In this document: positions 9,309 through 16,736 of the stretch, piece by piece
Layout of the letters: each line of letters opens with the position of its first letter
Position numbering within the stretch: position 1 is the stretch's first letter
Source: Bacillota bacterium
GTDB lineage: Bacteria; Bacillota; UBA5301
DNA length: 34,544 bases
Direction: 5' to 3'
Assembly (NCBI GenBank): GCA_012735535.1
Contig: JAAYHC010000047.1
Location: 1 to 34,544 of the forward strand
Notes under the pieces: generated by a model
What the model was told of the DNA's origin: nothing
Databases searched by the model: none
The model's input: only the letters and a program-made list of their open reading frames with translations
Translations under genes and position numbers: made by a program

Positions 9309-11444
9309 ATGGATATGTCCCAATACCTAGGCATCTTTATCGATGAGGCCAAAGAACACGTCCAAGCAATGAATGAGGGCTTGCTGGCCTTGGAGCAAGA
9401 TCCGGAAAACGAACACACCATTGAGGCGATCTTCCGGGCTGCCCACACGCTCAAAGGTATGTCCGCTACAATGGGTTTTGAAACCATCGCCGAGCTTACG
9501 CACGCGATGGAGAATGTACTTGATAAAATCCGGCATCACGAGATCAAAGTGACTCCGGAAACGATGGACACTTTGTTTAAGTGCCTGGATTCTTTAGAAG
9601 CGTTTTTAACTGCTATTACCACTGATGAGACCAATTTGCCTGAGGTCGAGCACTTGATTGCCGAGCTCCAGGCCCATCTCGAAGGCAATCGGCCGGTGCG
9701 CTCCGAAGTCGCGGCTGCCTCCGAGCCGGCCTTAGAGGCTGATGTGCCTGCCGAGCCCGTAGTGGAGCCGGAAGTCAACCTGATTCCCTTGACCGAGCGA
9801 GAACTCGAGGAAATGCGGGAAGAGATTTCAAAAGGGCTGAACCCGCTGCAAATTAAAGTGAGTTTGGACGCCAATTGTGTTTTAAAATCGGCTCGGGCCT
9901 ATTTGGTCATCCGCAACCTCGAAGAGCGGGGTCAAATCATTAAGGTGATCCCGTCCCTCAACGACCTCGAAGAGGAGAATTTTGACCGCTCGTTTGAGGT
10001 GGTTTTCCTGTCCTATCTGAACCTCAACGAGGTGCGCTCGATAATTGAGCACATTTCCGAGATTGAAAAGGTCGAAATTGTGCCGTATCCGGTTCCCATG
10101 CACGCGGCTCAGCAGAAGCAACCCTCCGAGCAGGCGGTTAGTCAACAGCAACCCAAGCAGACCCAACAACAGTCGAAGAATGGCCAGGCCGCCAAAGAAC
10201 AGGCTAACAATGGTGTGCAGAAGAATAAAGTGCGCCAGACCGTCCGGGTTGATATCGAAAAGCTCGACAGCCTGATGAATTTAGTAGCTGAACTTGTCAT
10301 TAACCGAAGCCGCCTGGCCCAGATCGGTATCGAGATCAAATCTGCGGTCTTCAACGAAACAATCGGACAATTAGCGCAGATTACCACCGATCTGCAAAGC
10401 TTGGTGATGAAGGCGCGCATGGTGCCGATTGACCAAGTGTTTAGTCGGTTCCCGCGCATGGTCCGCGATCTCTCCCGCGAACTCGGCAAAGAGATCAACT
10501 TGGTTATTGACGGTGCTGATACCGAGCTCGACCGGTCGGTGGTTGATGAGATCGGCGACCCGCTGATTCACCTGTTGCGTAACGCCGTCGATCACGGGAT
10601 TGAACCTCCGGAGGTTCGTGAGCGACAAGGAAAACCCAGAGTTGGTAGGATTCATCTCTCCGCACGGCACGAGGGGAACCAGGTTGTTGTTGAGGTCAGT
10701 GATGACGGCGCGGGCATCAACTACGAGAAAATTAAGCGAAAGGCGATTCAAAGAGGCATTATCAGCGAAGAAGACGCTGCTAGTTTGACCAATGAGGAAA
10801 TTGCCAAATTGCTGTTCAAGTCCGGCTTTAGTACGGCCGATAAGGTTACGGATGTTTCCGGACGCGGGGTAGGTCTTGATGTGGTCGCCTCCAAAATTCA
10901 GGCCTTAAATGGAACCGTAGATTTGGAGAGTGTACCTGGCCAAGGGTCGACGTTCAGTATTAAATTACCCTTGACTTTGGCTATTATTCAAGCCCTCCTC
11001 GTAAAGCTGGGCCGCTCGGAAGTATATGCTTTGCCGCTAGAAAACATTGAGGAAATCATCAACGTCAGTCCCAAAGACCTCAAGATGGTCCAGGATCAAC
11101 AATACATCCTGTATCGTGGTCAGGTTATTCCGGCCGTGGATCTCTCCGTGCTGTTTGAGGTTCCGGATTGCTGTCGTCAGGAGACCGAGAAGCGGACGAT
11201 GGTGGTGGCGAAAACCGCCGGACGCCGTATCGGCTTGATGGTTGATGATCTGATCGGACAGCAAGAAATAGTCATCAAATCGCTTGACCAGCTGCTCAAG
11301 GGTGTTGAAGGATTTGCCGGGGCGGCAATTCTGGGTGATGGTACGGTTACGCTGATCCTGGATGTCTTGGAGATCGCCTTGATTCAGAGACGGTTGGCCA
11401 GAAAAAGCCAGGCTGAAAAAGAACTGGTAGCAATTAGCGAATGA
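9309..11444 (+). CDS. cheA: Chemotaxis histidine kinase CheA
   Basis: CheA autophosphorylates on histidine and passes phosphate to CheY and CheB. Domains in order: HPt with phosphorylated His near residue 46 (AAHTLKGMSATMGF); a P2-like region (about 160-265); a Gln/Lys-rich linker; the dimerisation domain (VRVDIEKLDSLMNLVAELV); the ATPase domain with N-box (LLRNAVDHGIE), G1 (DDGAGI) and G2 (GRGVGLDVV); and a C-terminal CheW-like regulatory domain. The track opens at GTG 9297, but ATG 9309 gives the family start MDMSQYLGIFIDEAKEHVQ. GTG 9297 lies inside the leader hairpin. Length is about 711 residues. It is flanked by cheW and cheB. Confidence 0.96.
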   Translation: MDMSQYLGIFIDEAKEHVQAMNEGLLALEQDPENEHTIEAIFRAAHTLKGMSATMGFETIAELTHAMENVLDKIRHHEIKVTPETMDTLFKCLDSLEAFLTAITTDETNLPEVEHLIAELQAHLEGNRPVRSEVAAASEPALEADVPAEPVVEPEVNLIPLTERELEEMREEISKGLNPLQIKVSLDANCVLKSARAYLVIRNLEERGQIIKVIPSLNDLEEENFDRSFEVVFLSYLNLNEVRSIIEHISEIEKVEIVPYPVPMHAAQQKQPSEQAVSQQQPKQTQQQSKNGQAAKEQANNGVQKNKVRQTVRVDIEKLDSLMNLVAELVINRSRLAQIGIEIKSAVFNETIGQLAQITTDLQSLVMKARMVPIDQVFSRFPRMVRDLSRELGKEINLVIDGADTELDRSVVDEIGDPLIHLLRNAVDHGIEPPEVRERQGKPRVGRIHLSARHEGNQVVVEVSDDGAGINYEKIKRKAIQRGIISEEDAASLTNEEIAKLLFKSGFSTADKVTDVSGRGVGLDVVASKIQALNGTVDLESVPGQGSTFSIKLPLTLAIIQALLVKLGRSEVYALPLENIEEIINVSPKDLKMVQDQQYILYRGQVIPAVDLSVLFEVPDCCRQETEKRTMVVAKTAGRRIGLMVDDLIGQQEIVIKSLDQLLKGVEGFAGAAILGDGTVTLILDVLEIALIQRRLARKSQAEKELVAISE

Positions 11445-11448
11445 TTGG

Positions 11449-12489
11449 ATGACGGGCGTGGAGATTAAACCAATTCGGGTTTTAGTAGTCGATGATTCGG
11501 CGTTTTTTCGCCGGATTATCTCTGAAATCATTGAAAGTGATGACCGCTTCGTAGTCGTTGATACCGCGCGCAACGGCCAGGAGGCCGTAGAAAAAACAGA
11601 GCTGCTTAAACCCGACATCATTACGCTGGACATTAATATGCCGGTGATGGACGGGTTGGAGGCTCTGCACGCGATCATGACTACACAGCCAACTCCGGTT
11701 ATTATTCTGAGCAGTTTGGCTGTTGAAGGGGCCTATGTCACCGTTCGGGCGCTCGAAGAGGGTGCGGTTGACTTCCTGTTAAAACCGCAAAGTTGGGCGA
11801 CGATCAGCCAAGAGTGGAAACGGGAGTTACTTCAGAAAATTCTGGTTGGTTATCGGGCCAAATTGATTGGCCCGGCCGGCCAGGTGAAAAAAACTCCTAT
11901 CACGCGCACCCAGCTTGAGAAAGGAAGCAGCCGCAGACGAATTGTGGCTATCGGCAGCTCGACCGGTGGACCCCGCGCTTTACGCGAGGTAATCACGCGT
12001 TTGCCTGCCACTTTTCCCGCTGCGATTTTGGTCGTACAACATATGCCGCCATTATTTACCCGAACTTTGGCTGAACGCTTGGACAGCGCTGCTGCGGTTA
12101 CGGTAAAAGAGGCCGAAAGCGGCGAATCGATCCGTCCGGGCACCGTCTATATTGCCCCCGGTGACTACCACATGGTAGTTGGTAAAAGCGGCTCGATTGT
12201 CTTAAATCAGGATCCGCCGATTGGCACGCTGCGGCCTGCCGTCGATGTTCTGTTTGCTTCGGTTGCCGAACATTATGGGGCGGAAGTGGTTGCGGCCGTG
12301 CTCACCGGCATGGGTTCTGATGGTCGCAGAGGCGCCAAACTCATTAAAGAAAAGGGCGGGGTGGTTCTGGCTCAATCCGAGGAGACTTGTGTTGTTTACG
12401 GGATGCCACGAGCCGTGGTAGAGGCGGGTTTGGCGGATGCGGTCTTACCGCTGGATCACATCGCCGACGAGATTATCAAGCTTTTATAA
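11449..12489 (+). CDS. cheB: Protein-glutamate methylesterase CheB
   Basis: CheB removes methyl groups from, and deamidates, chemoreceptors. The N-terminal receiver domain has the acidic pair in VVDDSAFFRR and the phosphoacceptor aspartate near residue 61 (TLDINMPVMDG). The C-terminal esterase domain has GSSTGGP, the histidine in VVQHMPP (about residue 197) and the aspartate in TGMGSDG (about 290), which form the catalytic triad. ATG 11449 begins five bases after the cheA stop and has no clear SD, so translation is probably coupled to cheA. The gene ends 11 bases from the opposing yigZ gene. Confidence 0.96.
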   Translation: MTGVEIKPIRVLVVDDSAFFRRIISEIIESDDRFVVVDTARNGQEAVEKTELLKPDIITLDINMPVMDGLEALHAIMTTQPTPVIILSSLAVEGAYVTVRALEEGAVDFLLKPQSWATISQEWKRELLQKILVGYRAKLIGPAGQVKKTPITRTQLEKGSSRRRIVAIGSSTGGPRALREVITRLPATFPAAILVVQHMPPLFTRTLAERLDSAAAVTVKEAESGESIRPGTVYIAPGDYHMVVGKSGSIVLNQDPPIGTLRPAVDVLFASVAEHYGAEVVAAVLTGMGSDGRRGAKLIKEKGGVVLAQSEETCVVYGMPRAVVEAGLADAVLPLDHIADEIIKLL

Positions 12490-12500
12490 TAGTCGCCCAC

Positions 12501-13109
12501 TCATTTTTCGCTCAGTTTTCGGATTAACTGCTTGTCTAGGAGATTGGCAATAACCCTTTCCGTAGCGTTGATCGGTATCTGAGCCGAGATCGTCACCGCT
12601 TCTCCGAATGTTAACGGGCTTACCGAGCCTCCAACCTGAGTAATGAGATAGCTGACCATGTCCAGATGAGCATAATCGATTTCCAATATAAACTCGCGGG
12701 TGATCGGTCGCGTGATCACCCCGGCTGCTTCCAACGCCGCAGCGCTTGCTCTGGCGTAGGCATCGATAAGACCCCGAACACCTAGTTTTCGCCCCCCAAA
12801 GTATCTGGTGACAACAACAACGGTATTGGTGAGGTCGAGGCGGTTGATGGAACCCAGAATGGGTTTGCCGGCCGTACCGGAAGGCTCGCCATGGTCATGA
12901 AAGTGGACCTGCTGATTTTTGCCCCAGCCGATGACATATGCGTAACAGTTATGGGTGGCCTGAGCATGCTCGGAGCGGATTTGGCTGATAAAGTCTTGGG
13001 CTTCCTGAACAGAGTTGGCGCCACCAGCATGACCAATAAAGAGCGACTTTTCAATTTTTAATTCTACGGAAGCCGTTGTAGCTACGGTACGATACTCACA
13101 TAGTTCCAT
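12501..13109 (-). CDS. YigZ/IMPACT family protein
   Basis: A member of the YigZ/IMPACT (UPF0029) family. The N-terminal domain has the family block HNCYAYVIG, then DHGEPSGTAGKPIL and VVVVTRYFGGRKLGVRGLIDAY. A ferredoxin-like C-terminal domain follows. The eukaryotic relative modulates translation control through GCN1; the bacterial role is not settled. The track begins at TTG 13130, but ATG 13109 has GGTGGAAG about ten bases upstream and gives the usual start (MELCEYRTV), making 202 residues. It converges with cheB and is divergent from the dehydrogenase gene. Confidence 0.9.
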   Translation of the reverse strand: MELCEYRTVATTASVELKIEKSLFIGHAGGANSVQEAQDFISQIRSEHAQATHNCYAYVIGWGKNQQVHFHDHGEPSGTAGKPILGSINRLDLTNTVVVVTRYFGGRKLGVRGLIDAYARASAAALEAAGVITRPITREFILEIDYAHLDMVSYLITQVGGSVSPLTFGEAVTISAQIPINATERVIANLLDKQLIRKLSEK

Positions 13110-13205
13110 GAGATAGTTCTTCCACCCCAAAGTTATTCATCCTTCTTGCCGCGGGAAAGGTTGCCGCCGGTTAAAGTGAGTATAATAAGTTTGGGAGGCC
13201 TGAAT

Positions 13206-14603
13206 ATGCAACAAATGGTATATGATGTTATCATAGTCGGTGCCGGTCCGGCAGGGATATTTGCTGCTTTCCGGCTGGCTAGTACCCCCGGGCGGCGTAT
13301 TCTGATTATCGAGAAAGGACCAGGTATCCGCGGCCGGAGTTGCCCTTCGGCTGACCGCAAGATTTCCTGCATCCGCTGTGAACCGTGCCGAGTAGTTGCC
13401 GGTTGGGGTGGTGCCGGAGCGCTCAGTGACGGCAAACTGACTCTGTCGGCCGATGTCGGGGGAAACCTCGAAGACTATATCGGCCGCGAGCGCCTGATTC
13501 AGTTGATCGACGAAATTGATGCGATCTATCGTCGCTTTGGTGCTCCGGAGGAGCTGCACGGGGTTGATCAGGAGAAGATTGCGGAGATTGAGCGCCGGGC
13601 AACGCTGGCCGAACTGAAGTTGATCAACTCTAAGGTCCGCCACTTGGGTTCCGGTAGAACTATCGAAATCCTCGAACGCATGTATGACTATTTGGCCGAT
13701 AAGGTCGATATCGCTTTGAACACCGAGGTCGAACGGTTAATCGTCAAGGATCGCCGGGTGTTAGGCGTCGAACTCAGCGACGGGAAAATCATCGAAGCGC
13801 AGTACGTCGTGGTGGCGCCTGGCCGAGCGGGGGCGGAATGGCTCGCCAAAGAAGCCGAAGAGCTCGGGCTCGAACTGGCCGTGAACCCGGTGGATATCGG
13901 TGTGCGGGTCGAGCTCCCGGCTCCGGTACTCGAAGAACTAACCGATGTAGTGTGGGAGGCCAAGCTGGTTTACCATTCTGCCACCTTCGATGATCGGGTG
14001 CGGACCTTTTGTATGTGTCCGTACGGTTCGGTAGTCACCGAAAACAACGACGGATTGATCACGGTGAACGGGCATAGCCATGCCGAGATCCGCACCGAAA
14101 ACACTAATTTTGCTCTGTTAGTCAGCAAGAGCTTCACCGAGCCTTTCAAAGATCCAATCAGTTACGGACGGTATATCGCCGGACTGGCCAATTTGCTTGG
14201 CGGCGGGGTTATCGTCCAAAGGTTGGGCGATCTGCTGAGCGGTCACCGGAGTACGCACGAACGGATTAAGAAAGGTCTGGTCCGCCCGACCTTAACCGAT
14301 GCTACCCCGGGAGATCTCAGCCTGGTTTTCCCCTATCGTCATCTGGTCGGACTTTTGGAAATGCTCCAAGCCCTCGACAAGATGGCTCCGGGCGTCTATT
14401 CACGCCATACCTTGCTCTACGGGGTCGAGGTCAAGTTTTATTCTTCGCGGCTGAAGCTGACCAACAATCTGGAAACCGAGATCGCCAATCTCTTTGCCGT
14501 TGGCGATGGCGCCGGGGTAACGCGGGGACTCGTCCAGGCTTCGGCGAGTGGAATCATCGTTGCTGAAGGAATCGAAGCGAGATTAGCTAAAATTTCCAAG
14601 TAG
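13206..14603 (+). CDS. FAD-dependent dehydrogenase (COG2509-like)
   Basis: The N-terminal dinucleotide-binding motif GAGPAGIFAAF near residue 12 shows a Rossmann-fold FAD site. A cysteine group (SCPSADRKISCIRCEPC) is followed by GWGGAGALSDGKL, a signature I associate with the uncharacterised COG2509 dehydrogenases. The C-terminal FAD motif GDGAGVTRGLVQA is also present. Substrate and electron partner are unknown. The track starts at 13146, but ATG 13206 follows GGGAGG (13193-13198) and gives the family-like start MQQMVYDVIIVGAGPAG, leaving 465 residues. A TATAAT at 13181-13186 may be part of a promoter, though its -35 is poor. Confidence 0.85.
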   Translation: MQQMVYDVIIVGAGPAGIFAAFRLASTPGRRILIIEKGPGIRGRSCPSADRKISCIRCEPCRVVAGWGGAGALSDGKLTLSADVGGNLEDYIGRERLIQLIDEIDAIYRRFGAPEELHGVDQEKIAEIERRATLAELKLINSKVRHLGSGRTIEILERMYDYLADKVDIALNTEVERLIVKDRRVLGVELSDGKIIEAQYVVVAPGRAGAEWLAKEAEELGLELAVNPVDIGVRVELPAPVLEELTDVVWEAKLVYHSATFDDRVRTFCMCPYGSVVTENNDGLITVNGHSHAEIRTENTNFALLVSKSFTEPFKDPISYGRYIAGLANLLGGGVIVQRLGDLLSGHRSTHERIKKGLVRPTLTDATPGDLSLVFPYRHLVGLLEMLQALDKMAPGVYSRHTLLYGVEVKFYSSRLKLTNNLETEIANLFAVGDGAGVTRGLVQASASGIIVAEGIEARLAKISK

Positions 14604-14607
14604 GGGG

Positions 14608-14636
14608 TTGTTCTTTCAGCTAAATATGATTATAAT
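14608..14636 (+). promoter_or_regulatory. Promoter of the ctsR-mcsA-mcsB-clpC operon
   Basis: TTGTTC (14608-14613), a 17-base spacer and a perfect TATAAT (14631-14636). The start would fall near 14643, inside the candidate CtsR-binding heptads. Confidence 0.75.
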
Positions 14637-14638
14637 AA

Positions 14639-14664
14639 AGTCAAAAGGTAAAACTAAGGTCAGT
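14639..14664 (+). promoter_or_regulatory. Possible degenerate CtsR operator
   Basis: Three heptads resemble the CtsR half-site RGTCAAA: AGTCAAA (14639-14645, a full match), GGTAAAA (14647-14653) and GGTCAGT (14658-14664). The spacing of starts (8 and 11 bases) differs from the usual 10, so the match is imperfect. Its place at the transcription start and just before ctsR fits autorepression. No CIRCE element is visible. Confidence 0.4.
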
Positions 14665-14686
14665 ATCGCATGAGGGGGGTTGAGTC

Positions 14687-15160
14687 ATCAGCAACCTCAG
14701 CAATCTGATTCAAAATTACATCGCCGCAATGCTCGCCCAAAGTGGTCAGGGCGTGGCTGAGTTTAACCGTAAGGAGCTCGCGGAGAAGTTTCAGTGTGCA
14801 CCTTCCCAGATTAACTACGTTTTAGAGACCCGGTTTTCACTTGATCATGGCTTTGTCGTGGAGAGTCGCCGCGGGGGTGGCGGATACATCCGGATCATCC
14901 GGGTGGCACCGCAAAACGTTCAGAGTATACGGGACTGGCTCCAAGCCGAACTTGCTGATCCGATTTCACCGCGGAAGGCCGAGTTAATTCTCAATCGGTT
15001 GATCGAGGAGGATGTCATAAGCAAACGCGAGGCCGTCTTGATCATGCGAGTATTGCAAGCCGAGACTGCCGAGGTTGGTTCGTCACTCGCTGATGTTTTT
15101 CGGGCGGTGATTTTGAGGAGTATCCTCTACGTAATTCTACACTCTGAGCGGGAGGGATAG
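14687..15160 (+). CDS. ctsR: Transcriptional repressor CtsR, probable ATC start
   Basis: CtsR represses class III heat-shock genes (clpC operon, clpP) and is inactivated on heat or thiol stress. The winged-helix domain (FNRKELAEKFQCAPSQINYVL) and the glycine-rich wing (VESRRGGGGYIRIIRV) are clear, and the C-terminal domain is complete. The track starts at ATG 14729, which has no SD and removes the conserved first helix. The frame opens after TGA 14681 with GTC-ATC, and reading ATC 14687 as start gives M-SNLSNLIQNYI, matching the family. GAGGGGGG (14672-14679) lies seven bases upstream. Length is then 157 residues. It leads the operon with mcsA three bases downstream. Confidence 0.9.
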   Translation: MSNLSNLIQNYIAAMLAQSGQGVAEFNRKELAEKFQCAPSQINYVLETRFSLDHGFVVESRRGGGGYIRIIRVAPQNVQSIRDWLQAELADPISPRKAELILNRLIEEDVISKREAVLIMRVLQAETAEVGSSLADVFRAVILRSILYVILHSEREG

Positions 15161-15163
15161 CTT

Positions 15164-15667
15164 ATGATGTGTCAGCGGTGTGGAGTCCGCCCCGCCAACA
15201 TCTCCTTCACCAAGATCGTCAATGGAGAAAAGAGCGAGGCTAAATTGTGTCAGCAGTGTGCGGCTGAAGTTGGAGAGTTCAGTTTTGGCACCGGAATGGG
15301 TATGTCTTTCCAAAACTTTCTCTCCGGTTTGCTAAATCAAAATCTGTGGGGGCACTCGCTTGTTCCGGATGAGACTTCATGTACCAATTGTGGTTTAACC
15401 TATAACCGGTTTCGGCAGAGCGGCCGGTTTGGCTGTGCCAGGTGTTATGATGCTTTTGATGAGGAGCTCGATCAGTTGCTCCGGCGGATTCAGGCTGGGA
15501 CGCTCCATAAAGGAAAGACGCCTCACCAGGATGCGCAGGTCTCCAAGCTTAGTGAGTTGGAGCGTCTGCAGGCAGAGCTCAAGAAAGCGGTCGAAGTCGA
15601 GGACTATGAACGCGCTGCCGAGCTAAGGGATGCCATTCAGGCTCTGAAAAAGGAGGGCGGGCTCTAA
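15164..15667 (+). CDS. mcsA: McsA, zinc-binding activator of the McsB kinase
   Basis: McsA binds and activates the protein-arginine kinase McsB. Four CxxC pairs are visible: CQRC, CQQC, CTNC and CARC, giving two zinc sites across about residues 3-90. A C-terminal UVR motif (LQAELKKAVEVEDYERAAELRD) would contact ClpC or McsB. ATG 15164 lies seven bases after GGAGGG, which overlaps the end of ctsR. The mcsB start follows its stop codon with no gap. Confidence 0.96.
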   Translation: MMCQRCGVRPANISFTKIVNGEKSEAKLCQQCAAEVGEFSFGTGMGMSFQNFLSGLLNQNLWGHSLVPDETSCTNCGLTYNRFRQSGRFGCARCYDAFDEELDQLLRRIQAGTLHKGKTPHQDAQVSKLSELERLQAELKKAVEVEDYERAAELRDAIQALKKEGGL

Positions 15668-16723
15668 ATGGACTTGGAGCGAGTTTTTCGGGAACACTTG
15701 AGTTCCTGGATCACCCAGTTGGGGCCTGAGGGCGATGTTGTTCTCTCCAGCCGCATTAGGTTGGCGCGCAACCTCGATGATATCCTTTTTCCTAGTGTCG
15801 CATCTGAGGAGCAGCTGCTCAAAGGTTTAGCTATGGCGGACCGGTTCGTGGCCAAGAGTGACCGCCAGTTCAAACTAATCAGACTGGCGGGGATAGATGA
15901 GGTTTCCCGGCAGGAGCTGGTGGAAAAACATTTGATTAGCCCGGAGCACGCCGAAGCTTCGCCGGTCAAAGGGGTGATCGTGAGCCCGGCCGGGGACATC
16001 AGCATCATGGTCAACGAAGAGGATCATCTGCGGATCCAGGTGCTCAAGGCCGGTCTGGACCTTCACGAAGCCTATAAGCTGGCCGATGAGATCGATGATG
16101 AGCTGGCGGCGGCCATGCCGATAGCCTACTCGCCCAAGCGCGGTTATTTAACGGCCTGTCCGACCAATGTCGGTACCGGCCTCAGGGCCTCGGTTATGCT
16201 GCATCTACCGGGAGTCGTTTACAGCGGTCAGACCAATCAGATCGCCGGTATTTGCGGCAAATTAGGCTTGGTTATTCGGGGCTTATATGGTGAAGGCACG
16301 GCTCCGTCGGGAGAGATTTTCCAGGTGTCGAACCAGGTCACTTTAGGCTACTCCGAAGAGGAGATTCTGACCCATCTGACCTCTTTCTGCGAGCAGATCA
16401 TCGCTGAAGAGCGAAGATTGCGACAGTATCTCTGGGAGAGCAAACGGGATGAGTTTGAAGATCAAGTCTTTCGCGCGCTGGGCACCCTATCATATGCCCG
16501 GCGGATGAGCTCCAACGAGGCGATGGAGCTGCTGTCTCGGGTAAAGTTAGGGATTGACCTAGGGATTATTCCGAAGTTAAATTCCGTGATTTTAAAAGAG
16601 TTGATGGTCGTCATTCGTCCGGCTTTGCTCCAAAAAATCGTTGGGCAGACTTTGGGTCCACAGGAACGTGATCTCACCCGAGCCGGATTGATTCGGGAGC
16701 GGTTGTCCCAAATTAACTCATAG
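15668..16723 (+). CDS. mcsB: Protein arginine kinase McsB
   Basis: McsB phosphorylates arginine residues on damaged proteins and on CtsR, tagging them for ClpC-ClpP. It is related to phosphagen kinases: nucleotide-binding arginines in [13 protein letters not shown] near residue 25, the NEEDHLRIQ loop near 118-126, and the [20 protein letters not shown] block near 158-177. The length of 351 residues is normal. The start is immediately after the mcsA stop, so the two are translationally coupled, which suits their physical partnership. Confidence 0.97.
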   Translation: MDLERVFREHLSSWITQLGPEGDVVLSSRIRLARNLDDILFPSVASEEQLLKGLAMADRFVAKSDRQFKLIRLAGIDEVSRQELVEKHLISPEHAEASPVKGVIVSPAGDISIMVNEEDHLRIQVLKAGLDLHEAYKLADEIDDELAAAMPIAYSPKRGYLTACPTNVGTGLRASVMLHLPGVVYSGQTNQIAGICGKLGLVIRGLYGEGTAPSGEIFQVSNQVTLGYSEEEILTHLTSFCEQIIAEERRLRQYLWESKRDEFEDQVFRALGTLSYARRMSSNEAMELLSRVKLGIDLGIIPKLNSVILKELMVVIRPALLQKIVGQTLGPQERDLTRAGLIRERLSQINS

Positions 16724-16736
16724 GGGGTTTGAGACA

